A program made the position numbers and the translations under genes. Source: Oxytricha trifallax (taxonomy: Eukaryota; Ciliophora; Spirotrichea; Sporadotrichida; Oxytrichidae). From it: a stretch of 64,000 nucleotides of DNA. Below are positions 12,518 to 23,800 of this stretch, one piece after another (within the stretch, counting starts at the first letter, position 1; each line of letters starts with the position of its first letter). Location of the stretch: the NCBI GenBank assembly GCA_000711775.1, contig ARYC01017522.1, positions 1 through 64,000 on the forward strand, read 5' to 3'. The notes beneath the pieces were generated by a model, which searched no databases, was not told the DNA's origin, and worked only from the letters and a program-made list of their open reading frames with translations.

Positions 12518-15100
12518 ATGGATATGGAAAACACTGTACAAACTTAGGACTTATGTACTATCTAAGAAGAACAGCCTGATGAAAATGGTATAATTCTAGA
12601 TGAAGACAATGACTAAACAAGCCCCTCTTCACAATCCCAGGATTAGTAGGACTCAAATTCTGGTTGCACAAATAGTTCTACAAAATCAACATCGTAAGAC
12701 TTGGAATAATTATAAAGTTTTGGGAAAAATGGCATAGAAGAGAAAAAAGAAAAATCATTAAATTCAAGTTAGGAAGGCAGAAACCAAAGTACTTAATTAA
12801 TTTAATATATATTTATAATTAATGCAAATTAATACAAGATTGAATTTATTTAGAAAATAATAAATAATTTATTTTCAATAAATACTCTAGAATCTTCGAA
12901 TGAGTCAAGCGATGAAGACAAAAAATCAATTATAATTATCGAGACCATTAATTAATCTTTAATAATAATTATTTTGGGCTTTTCCAAATTAATCCAGGAA
13001 ATTATTTCAAATTTTAATTTTATAGGTCCAAAGCCTTTAAACTTTTTGATTATAAATCTAAGATTAAATTTGAAGTAGTAAGATATATCAGAATCCCTTA
13101 ATAAAAATATTTTTCTGTGATTAAAGATAAACTACAGAAAAAATAGAATATTTATTTGATTATTTTATGATTTCCTTTATAAAACTAACATAAACCTTAA
13201 CTACTCTTTAAATTTCAGATACTATGTTTATTTGAAATTAATTTTAATAGAAAAAATAGAAAAAAATTATGGCCTCAACATTTTTAACCAGATTGATATT
13301 CTAAAAATATTAGCTTATAATTGTTAAAAATATTTTATTTAAATTAATCTCCTGATACTTAAGAACAAAATTAAAAAACAGCTGATTTTCAAAATCCATC
13401 TACATAGATGGAAAACTAAATCTATCAGCGAGCCCTAAAAAAAGAAGCAACAAATATTATTTAGCCTTCGAACACTACATAATAGAGTATTCCTTTACCC
13501 ATCGAATTAACTGAATATACTATCCACGATAAGTGCTATCATGAAGAGGAAGAGGTAAAATGCTTTATTTTTAATGAAATAAAAAATATAATTCAGTTAA
13601 GTTTTTGAAATAATTAATAAAAAAATGCAACTGCAATAATGGAATCGAAGTTATATTTCATGAAAAATGCGCAGAAACCCCAAATATTCAAGGGTTTAGT
13701 CTAGTGTTTAGCACGACAATAAAAAATAAAGGGGGGGGGGAAGTTTCCTGCACTTTTTTAATTTGTATGTAAAATTTTATAAATTTTACATACAAATAAA
13801 AAAATTAGCATTTTTATGACCCTTTAATATTAAAAGGATATGTATACATCATTAAAGTAGTTTAATAAAAAATAGTCTAATATTATAGAGGTATGTTAAG
13901 AACAAGATAAATTGAATCAGAATTTCAATAACAATTGAATACAATATTAAGAATTACTTTGAGTACAGAGAGGACAATATAATGGTTTAGAGACAGAAAC
14001 CTAAAAATATCAGATGAAATATGTCATAGTTGTTGGATTCTGAAGAGAGATAATGAATAATTGATTAATAAATAAAGTATAATTATATCAAAAAAATAGT
14101 TCGAAAGTTAGTAGAAAGTTGTAAAAAAAGTTTTTTAAAAAAGTGCAGGAAACTTCCCTAAATTTTTTTTTATCATAAACCGGTGCAAGAAACTTCCCCC
14201 CTCAAAATAAATATCTAACATTCAACTTTGAAATTGTAGAAAAACCATCTTAAGAAAATAATTCAGAGTCTACAACATTTAAGATATTTTTAAGAAGGGG
14301 CAATAACTTCGTAATATTGAGCAAGACTAAAATATTCACAGACCCAGAAAGCTTTGAAGTGCTATCATTATTTTTTATTATAAAATTACAGAATTATTAC
14401 TTAAAATCATAGTAGACTGTAACAACATAGTAGTTTACTACTGACTAGAAAGATTAAGCTCTCAGTTTCTTAATGGAATCCCTTAAAGTCTTGATAAAAA
14501 ACTCATTGTTAGAAGTTTACAAGCAAAGAAATTCAGCTATAAGATGTAAAAGACAAAAAGAGTATGTCAAGCAACTTTAATAGGACTTAATTGATCTATA
14601 GAATGAAGAATCTAAAATAAAAGTAGAGGATAAATCAAATCACTCTGAAGGTGTAGATAGTGTTAGAGAAACTTTATTATAAAAATAATTTTTGAATTAG
14701 AAATAAAAAGTTAATTTAAAATTTAAACTGAGTAGTAGTAATTATAAAGAGACATTCTATTAAGGACTAAGGATGAACAATAAAATGTAAGAATTGTAGT
14801 TAGGTAAAATGTTACATAAACTACTGAAGTGCATCCAGGAGGCAATAAAAATTTCAGCATTAGATAAATAAATTTTTTTTAATTTAAAAATATGTATATA
14901 ATTATAAATTAGAATTAAGCCAAAGTAAGTTTTTCATTAACTTGAAAAAAACAAATTTTATCAATGATTTCAGTTGAGAAATATTTTTCTGTTTCAAAAA
15001 AGTTAATTATTTTTACATTTAGGGATACTTCAAAAACAAATTTAATGAGACCCACAAATCCTTTGAAAAGAAGATGATGAAGGCCATTTAAATATTAAAC
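12518..15100 (+). CDS. Gene A: bZIP-like paralogue, in MDS-like segments
   Basis: First of three paralogues. From the ATG (MDMENTVQTQD) comes a low-complexity Ser/Gln/Asn-rich part, then ESSNESSDEDKKS after a gap at about 12790-12886. A conserved domain of unknown function follows from about 13510 (LTEYTIHDKCYHEEEE, then CNCNNGIEVIFHEK, then YLTFNFEIVE and RRGNNFVILSK to about 14360). From about 14445 comes a bZIP-like stretch: RNSAIRCKRQKEYVKQL followed by leucines at heptad spacing (QQDLIDL). A tail near 15024-15090 (YFKNKFNETHKSFEKK) also has a counterpart in gene C. It probably encodes a nuclear DNA-binding protein, which is inference from the bZIP-like part. A MITE interrupts the conserved domain. 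Confidence 0.65.
12790..12886 (+). other. Gap in gene A: IES with TACT pointer or intron
   Basis: The direct repeat TACT at 12790-12793 and 12883-12886 flanks an AT-rich gap; removing one copy leaves the frame open (NQSTLESSNESS). The same gap can also be read as a GT-AG intron, 12789-12890, and that too stays in frame. Gene C has the same arrangement with AGTACT at 46469 and 46561. The sequence alone does not decide between IES and intron. Confidence 0.55.
13557..13628 (+). other. IES in gene A with pointer AAAATGC
   Basis: AAAATGC occurs at 13557-13563 and 13622-13628. Deleting 13564-13628 (65 nt) joins YHEEEEVK to CNCNNGIEV in one frame. No AG acceptor stands at the right edge, so a GT-AG intron does not explain it. 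Genes B and C have an equivalent gap at the same codon with pointers AAAT and AAAAT. Confidence 0.75.
13731..14203. mobile_element. MITE-like element with 8-bp target duplication
   Basis: A 473-bp element flanked by AAAATAAA (13723-13730 and 14204-14211), with terminal inverted repeats: left GGAAGTTTCCTGCAC after a G-run, right GTGCAAGAAACTTCC before a C-run. It splits the conserved domain of gene A between TTIKNK and YLTFNFE; removing the element and one duplication restores the sequence found in genes B and C. A second inverted copy of the end sits inside at about 14135-14160. An 8-bp duplication is typical of hAT-type elements, but no transposase was recognised. Confidence 0.75.
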
Positions 15101-15109
15101 TTGTTTCAG

Positions 15110-15755
15110 TTATTTTTCTTTTTATATTAATTACACGCACAAATTTTAATTGAAGATTTAAATTTATATCTAAATTTATTATAAATAGTATATATAAATC
15201 TTTACGGAAATCAATACTCGGGCTAAGCCAGCTAATATTTTTGTTAATATTAGGCTCTTCCCATTTTGATATAATTTAGGTTATTGGAAATTAATACTGG
15301 AGCTTAAGCCATCAGAAAGTTATTAAACTTTTTTTTTCTTCATCATTTTTAATTTTCAATAGTGTAAGTCAATCCTTTATTTTGGGGTACGGCTATATTC
15401 ATTGAACTGTCTACACTTCCAGTCAGCCCAACCCCCAGTGTGGAGTGGTTTCCAATTATTGAGCAAACTAATTTTAGTTTTTAGAAAATATGAACTTTTT
15501 ACTATAATCTATTCATAAAGTAAAAATATTCTGGGCTCTCTAAAAGTTGTCTTGAGCTCTGTTTAAAGAATTCCTCTTTTTACTATCATGACTAATGTTT
15601 TGAATATTCTTAGCTACTACTTACATGTGTAAGTTAGTTCCTCACTTTTTATCAGCTTGTAGGGATATCTTATAACACTAATTTATTTATGAAAAATAAG
15701 TGAAAAAATTTATTGTAAAATCGAAATTTAAGCAGCTTAATAGAATACTTATTAT
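15110..15755. other. Intergenic region
   Basis: Between convergent gene A and the small minus-strand gene. It contains two partly similar blocks reading AATACT-G-GCT-AAGCC (about 15210 and 15293) and a less AT-rich patch at about 15385-15450. No gene was recognised. Confidence 0.35.
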
Positions 15756-15760
15756 AATAA

Positions 15761-16274
15761 TCAGAATATGAATAAAAAGAGCGTTACTTAGTCTAGCCAC
15801 TCTTCTTAAGATAGTAGAACATTTCCTTCTTGATTTCGTTGAGTCTCTCTTCTTTTCAGTTCTAATGCGAGTTGTCTGTCTTGTGCAACACTGGCTCTTA
15901 ATTGGTTAGACCTCTATAAAAAATAAAAATTAGAAATGTTTTTTTGTAACTTATATCTTTGTGAGTGTAACCGCTCCATCAGCGTTGATCTCTAAAGGTT
16001 TCCATTTTATTAATATTGATTTCATTTTAATTTATCGATTTCCTATTATAAATTGTAATTCCTCGATGCATTTAATCCCTGATATAAAGTAAAGAAATAT
16101 CATTAAGATTAAGCAAGTCTTATTTATCAAGGGTCGATTCTTAAATAGGTATTGTTTTTTTCATACCTTGAATGACGTATCTTGAAGATATCCTTAAATC
16201 CCAGACTTATATTGTATTAGACCTAATAATTAAACAATATCAAACTGCGATGGGACGTACTGGACCTGGCCCAT
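15761..16274 (-). CDS. Small unknown protein, likely three exons
   Basis: From the ATG at 16274: MGQVQYVPSQFDIVQLLGLI, continuing to DTSFK, where a GTATG donor follows. The last exon reads RSNQLRASVAQDRQLALELK and RRETQRNQEG to a TGA at 15761, after a T-rich acceptor ending TTTTTTATAG. The middle part is uncertain: a candidate exon after TTTATATCAG gives GLNASRNYNLQQEIDKLK but then meets a TGA. The C-terminal half is strongly charged and probably helical or coiled. No family recognised. Codon use and introns suggest a host gene. Confidence 0.5.
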
Positions 16275-16299
16275 ATTTCACAACTTCAAAGAAAGTATG

Positions 16300-17870
16300 T
16301 AGGAGATATAATTCTATCATTAATTATATTAAAACCTAGAAGTTTATAATTTTTTTTAGAAAACAATAATTTTTTATGCATACAAAGAACTATAATTTAT
16401 AAATTCAGTTTTGTCAAATAAATAATTATTTTTTTCTTTAGTTTGCTATTTAAATTGCATTCTACCAATTATAATTATTATTCTAAAAAAGATAAGAATT
16501 GAAATCGTAATTTTTTTAAAAACATTTATTTTAAATATTATCATGTTATTAAAATATTTATTTAATTACAATTAATGCTTCACAATTTTTATAGATATCT
16601 ATCCAATATTAAATTTTAAATTGCTAAAATTAACTAATTTATTGAATAAAAAAATCATCATATAGAGATTTAGCTACCTATTAAACCAATTAAATTAATT
16701 ACTAAATAAATGTAATTTTATTAAGAAATATTAAATTGATACAATTTTAATAATTTAATTAGAAATCTGTTTATTTATATGATTAAAATATATATTTTTA
16801 TATTTATAATCTTTTAAAATAATGATAAAAAATTAAAACAAAAAATTCGTTGTAGTTTGCTATAGAATTATAAATTAAAAGAATAAGAGGGGGAAGTTTC
16901 CTGCCCCTCACATTAAAATAATAAATTTTATAAATTTCTTTAAATCTTTATCATCAATTATTATAAAGTAATTCATATTTAATATCAAGTATTTTTGCCA
17001 TGAAAAATGTCAAATATTTTGTATTTAGCTAAAATTTTTGATTAAAATTTTTGTGCAATATATATTACATTTTATAATTAGACAACGGATAATACAAACC
17101 CTAAAATTATATTTAATTGCATTAAATATACGGTCAAGGTATATTATAAATTATAACATTGGACAGGCATCCTTTGAAGGGAGGGGGCATAAAATTTATG
17201 ATCAATATAAGTATATCTAATTATAATTAAATATAGTTTATCTTAAAATTTATAAATATCATCATAATTATCTTACTGCTTATAAAATATATTTCATAAT
17301 TAAAACTGTTAATTTATATTTTTTTTTATTTTAAGGCAATTTGTAATATTTATATTATTTAATTACCATTTGAAAATAGAATAGCTAGTTAATTGTGTTT
17401 AGAAATTTTATGAATTCTTTTAGAAATAAATTTTTTTTTATGAATTTAAAATAGTATTAAATACGAATGTTTAGTATGCACTTAAAATTATTAATAATTA
17501 TAGTAAAAAAGTTAGCAAAAAATATCGATTAGATAATAAATCTTATAAATTAATTTTTTTGATTGCAATTTTATAAATAGTTCATAATTAATTCAACAGT
17601 AAAAGGATATTTAAATTTAATATTTATTTATAGTTTAAAAATTACTGCGTCATAAAATAGATTATAAAGCTAGAAAATTAAAAATTTAAATGAGTATTAA
17701 TATTTATTTTGGAAAAAAGTCATATTATTATCATTTAAATTAAGTTAATCTAATAGAATTTTTATGTCCAAACAATTAATTTTATAAATATAATAAATAT
17801 TTTAGAATATGCAATTATAATGCTGAATATTATTTAAAAAAATTTGTTGTTTAATTATTATTAGATTGAT
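16300..17870. other. AT-rich intergenic region with a MITE-like end
   Basis: Very AT-rich. The only distinct signal is GAGGGGGAAGTTTCCTGC at about 16888, which resembles the end of the 13731-14203 MITE; the other end was not found. An open stretch at about 17038-17220 is AT-driven and not supported as a gene. Confidence 0.4.
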
Positions 17871-17875
17871 AATAA

Positions 17876-20800
17876 ATGAATAAAAAAATCATTTCTAGAA
17901 CAGATAGCTTTCTTGATGTAGTGGGTAGATTGAGAAATCATCATATATATATAATTGATGAAATCATTGATCCAACAAATTCATCTTAATATTATGAAAA
18001 TCAATATGACAATGAACCAACAAGCGAAAAAAATTATGATAAAGCAAAATCCCAAAAAATAAAGTATTAAGATTTGACAAAGATCCTTAAAAAGAAATCA
18101 TAAAATTCAAGTGTGGAGAGAAATAATTATTTTTATTTTTCAAAAAATTAATAATAATATTTAAATTGTTTAGGTCAATTAATGTTGAAAATTATATTTT
18201 ATTTTAAATACTATAGATTCTCCTAAATAATCATTTTCTGGACCTGAATAAAACAATACTACTATACAACCTTCTAAAAACGAAACATTATCTGTTAAAA
18301 TTTTTGAAAATTAAATTAAGTTGAATTTTATTAGAAGATAATTTTTAATTGTAATAGTATTTTTAAATAAATTTCTAAATTTATTTTAAAATTATAAATC
18401 TGTTAATTTATTAACTAAATTAAAATTTAACTCACTGTTTGTTATATATTAACTGTTATTAATTATAAATTGATATAAGTATATTTTTAAACGTAATTTT
18501 AGACTTTTTGAAATCATTAAATCAAAAAATAATTTAGAATGCCTAATTTATGTTTAATTTATATTAAGGTGTTATATTATGAAGAAAATCATAAAAGTTA
18601 TTTATGTTATAAATCATGTTCCTATCGATTATATAAACTTGCTCCTTATAACATTAAAATCTAATTTTTTTTATTTCAGTTTAGATAATTTAAACTAACA
18701 AACTGAAATAAATCTGCTCAATTTGAAGAGGAAAAATAATAGACAGTAGCAATTGAAACAAATAATGTAATTATAACATAGTCAAACTAAAATAATCAGT
18801 AAGTTCCATTATAAGAAGCAACGAATATTAATAAAATAGAAAAAAATAGGAAATTTAAGAAATAAAGTGTAATTAATCATATTAAGTAATATTAATTGCC
18901 AGTAATTTGGATTGTGCTTAATGCTATTTTGATTTAAATTTAAAATCTAATTAATTAATCAAATTAAATAAATTATATACATTGGTGGTCCAGTGGTCTG
19001 GCTGTGTCTTTAGGGGACCACTCGTAAATGATTAAATATACATATATTAATATTAATTACGAATTTTTAGACTGCGAATGGAGTCACCGTGCATGAGACC
19101 ATCAAACCGGATACACAGATGACTACGAGAACACTGTCTCCACCCGGATCCTTGGTCAAGAACTCAAATACACCGTCTGTAAGCTGATCGATTGTGATTG
19201 CATGAGTAAGTGCAATAATAATATTCTCTGGTTGAGCATTTAATATAGAGTTGGTTAGAATGTAACATGAACTTACTCTAACAGAATGTTCGGTTTACTG
19301 TATAACCGGTGAGCCATTCTTCAGCGCATTCATAGAAGTCTATTCATGCAGTTGTCATGGCCAACATCGCAGACACATCCATCAACTATGATGTCATAAC
19401 CGGAACCAGCCCAAGAGACACACTGATCCATACAATCGGCACATACACTATGTTTTCCTCCGTATTGATCAGATAGACAGGCACTACATGTTTCGTCAGA
19501 CTTGAGGGAATCTCCTTCTGAGCACTTGGTACGTGTATTTACATATGTTGGTTTACAGCCAGTACAATCAAAACCGTTTGAGAGCACCAGTTCGTGATCT
19601 GAGACAGGGTCGGAGAAAGGTCTTATGCACGTTGATTTCATTCGCAGTCTACAAATTCGTAATTACTATTAATATATGTATATTTAATAATTTACGAGTG
19701 TTCCCCTAAAGACCCTGCCAGACCACCGGACCACTGGACCACTAATAAAATTAATATATTTAATTTGATTAATTAATTAGATTTTAAATTTAAATCAAAA
19801 TAGCATTAAGCACACTCCAAATTACTGGTAGTTAATATTACTTAATATGATTGATTAAACTTTATTTCTTTAATTTCCTATTTTTATCTATTTTAATAAT
19901 ATTATACAAAATAAGGTTTAGACTTAATAAAATTTTTCTTTCATTTATGCCAAAAATCAATTACCTCTAGAAATGACAGAATATACTATATATAATCATT
20001 GCATTCATGATGACTAACTGAAATAGTTTTTTTTTTAATTTAAAAAAGTATGTAATTGATGCAGATAATTATTTATATAATTAAAAATGCAAATGTGTCT
20101 ATGGTATAAGTGTTGAAATGAATAAAGGAATTCGTGATAGTTAAGATATTAAAGAATTCAGTCTTGTTTTCCAAACAACAATTATTGATAAATATTTAAC
20201 ATTTAACTTTGAAATGGTAGAAACAATCATTTAAAATAATACAACTTTTAAGATATACTTGAAAAAGGGCAATAATTCCGTAATTTTAAGCAAGACTAAA
20301 ATTTTCATTGACCAAAATAGCTTCGAAGTGCTATCATTAAATACACCAAAACCCCTCAATGAGGTTTATAAGTGCTTTGATTTGAAGAGAGTTTGTAAGG
20401 GATTGTGGTTATTATAATGTGCGAGACAAAAATAGCAAGCTCTTGAGGACTATTTATGATGAATAGTATATAGATTTAGTGTTTAAAATGCGATATGGAT
20501 GTGATATATACAGTGAATAAATCAAACCAGTACTGAACTATAAGTCTATTGCGCTACTCTAAAGCAATAGTAGCTGAATTCAATGCCTTAGAGGAAGTCA
20601 AAGTTTCAATAGAAGCATATTCACTATCTTATTAATGAAAAAACTTTAAAGTATTGGGCTCACTTCTCTCTCGACCAACGAGCTATTATGTTACACCGCC
20701 AGTTCCCTGAGTTGAAAATCTCTGCATAGTCTGTTGCTAAAATTTATAAACGAAATAGTATCACTTACATAGGTGTGAATCGTATCAAGAGAGTGATTGA

Positions 20801-23800
20801 TTTCACTCTGCCATTTTACAACAATAACCTAAATTACATTTATAATTAAATGCAGAGAGCCTAATAGAATAATATTAAGTTTATTCATGCAGACGAGGCT
20901 GTGTTTACCTTCAACACTTTCATCTAGAAGTCTTGGTATAAGAGGCATAGTAATATAGAAGTATATGACTAGAAAGTCAAGGTATAAACAATGGCAATTC
21001 TTGGAGGTATTAGCGAGGATGCTGGTTTAGAAACTTATGTTATTCATCCTCGCTCTATTAAGACAGAGCAGTATATAAAGTTCTTAGAACAGCTGAGAGA
21101 GAAGTACCCTGAATAAGAGATTATACTATTCGTTGATAATTTTTCTGTTCATAAGACCAAAGAAACAAGGAAGAGTTATGAACAATTAGAATAACGCCAG
21201 TGTTCAACGTACCTTACAGTCCATAGTTTAATGGAATTGAGCTCTACTGGGGTATATTAAAAGGCCATTTCAAGAAACTGCTGCTCTACCTCTTGATGCA
21301 TGACCTACCTATCGATACAGTTGACTTTATTAAAAGCTCAGCGAAGAGAGTAGATAATTAATTGGCTTAAAAGTGTGCTAAAGAAGGGAGAATCAATGTA
21401 TATAAATAAGTTTTGTAGTTAAGTTAATGAATATATAAGTAGTCACATTTAAAATTCTTTAGAGGGAGCTGGCTTCTCTTTCTTCTCTTCTACTTCTTGC
21501 TTCCCTCCTCCTAAATTTCTTCTCTTACTACCAGCTCCAGCATCTATGTTCATTGACTCTGGAGGCTAAATATTTGAATAAAGTCTCTTGCTAACTTCAT
21601 ACTTTGTCTAAGATTTTCGCTCTCTGTGAAGCTTGCTCTATTCCTTCATCAAGAAGACGCCAGTTCCAGATTTTTCTAAAGAGTTAACTACAAGTCTTAC
21701 AAGAAATATAAGGGTGCTTCTGCAGCTCTGATAGCCAGCTCTCACTTATCTTGATCCCTTGTTTATCCTTATCTTCTGAAGAGATGCTGTACCTTTTCTT
21801 ATGAGATTCTTGAATAATTTCTTTCAAGTAATCACCTTTTATTGTTGCAAGTATGCCAAAGAATTAATTTCTTTCAGGTAGTTTATTTGACAACTGCTTT
21901 TTAGTAGGCAGATATTCAAAACCCCAAAACCCCTTAGTGAGGTTTATAAGTGCTTTGATTAGTAGGGTAAAGTTGGGGTTTTATTAGGGTTAGTAGAGAA
22001 ATTAGCCAGTTTGCAAAATGAGAAATAGAAATTAGCGATTTTTGGGGTCTATTTATGATGAGAAATATTTACATTTACTGCTTAAGCTTAGGTAAGGTAC
22101 GAGTATTAATATAGACTAACTCAAACAAGTGATGAATTATTGTGCGATTGCAAAGCTATTGTGTAAGAGTGCTTCGACTGTAAGGTATCACTGCTTGCTA
22201 GCAGTTTAGCATTTCAATTCTGGCTCTTGATAACATCCTGTAAGAAAATAAAAGTTCTCTTAACAGCATATTGAATATCTCTGCAATTCTAAGAATCTTA
22301 AGTATTGGGCACATTTCCCACTTGACTAGCGAGCTGTCATGTTTCATCGCAAGTTTCCTGACATGCGTATCTCACCATAGACTATCGCAAATATTTATTG
22401 AAGGAACGGTATTACCTTCAAGACTGTCAATAGAGTGAAGAGAGTGATTGACTTTACTCTGCCATTTTATAGTAATAATTTAAACTATATATATGATTAA
22501 ATGCAGAGGTCTGTTGATAATAACATCAAGTTCATACACGCTGATGAAGCTGTGTTTACGTTCAACACCTTTATTAATAAGTCTTGGTACAAAAAGTACG
22601 ATAATATAAAAGTGTATGACTAAAAGGTTAAGGTTGTCACTCACGCAATTTTGGCTGGTATCAGTGAAGATTCAGGCTTAGAAACTTATGTTATTCATCC
22701 TCGCTCTATTAAACGAGAGGAATCTAAGAAAGCTTATGAAGAGTTAAAGATAACTCCTGTGTATAACGTTCCTTACAGTCCTCAATTTAATGGAATCGAA
22801 TTCTATTCGAGTTAGATTAAGACTCACTACAAGAAACTCTTGCTGTATCACCTAATGCATGATCTACCAATCGACATAGTAGACTTAATACAGAGTAGTT
22901 GCAAGAGAGTGGGTAAAGACTAGACTACGATATGTGCAAGGAAAGGAAGAATGAATGTTTATTAATAAGTGTTAGACTTAAACGAATGAATTATTTCACA
23001 TATCAAACGAACTCTTAAATGGATTCGGCTTCTCTTTCTTTTCTTCCTCTGGTGCTTAACTAGGAACCATGTTTCTTCTCTTTGTACCAGCACCAGCATC
23101 TATGTTCATTTCATCAGACTTTTAAACTTCATTATAAAGTCTCTTGCTAACTTAATGAATGGTTTGAGACTTTCTCTCTCTGTGAACCTTTGCATTCTCT
23201 TTCATTAGAAATATACCAGTTCCAGGTTTCCCTAAAAAGTTATAAATCAAAGCTTACTAGAGAGATAAGGATGCTTCTTAAGCTCTGCTAGCCACGTCTC
23301 ACTTATTAGTATTCCTTGCTTCTTTTAATCTTCAGGAGAAATAGAGTAGCGTTTCTTATGAGCTTCTTCTATAATTTCTCTCAAATAATCCTCTTTGATT
23401 GTACCAAGAACACCAAAGAAGAAGTTTCTTTCAGGCAACTTATTTGAGAGCTGCTTCTTGCTAGGAAGGTAAATTACCACTTCATCATCTTTCATTGAAT
23501 CCTCGTAGAGATTTGTGACTGAAATCTCTGGGTAGTTAGGTATTTCAATCAGTTTGATTTCTATGTTTTTAAAAGCTTTCTTCTCCTCGCAGAGTATTGC
23601 TTTTAAGAATGATATTTTAGTACCTTCCATCGTTGGAAGGAAAAGACCAACTGTATACATCGTTGATTAACATCAATTTATTTTACCATGCTAAGTAAGG
23701 TCTCGATAGAGATCCTCCTTGCTTCTGAATCTTGAGATCATTTCTTGAGCCTCAACCCTTTTCATTTGTTCATTGAATGATTCCATCTTTGTTCCTCTTC

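Noticed and set aside
17038-17220. 60-aa plus ORF
   Set aside because: Composition is that of AT-rich background and no homologue is seen in the window.
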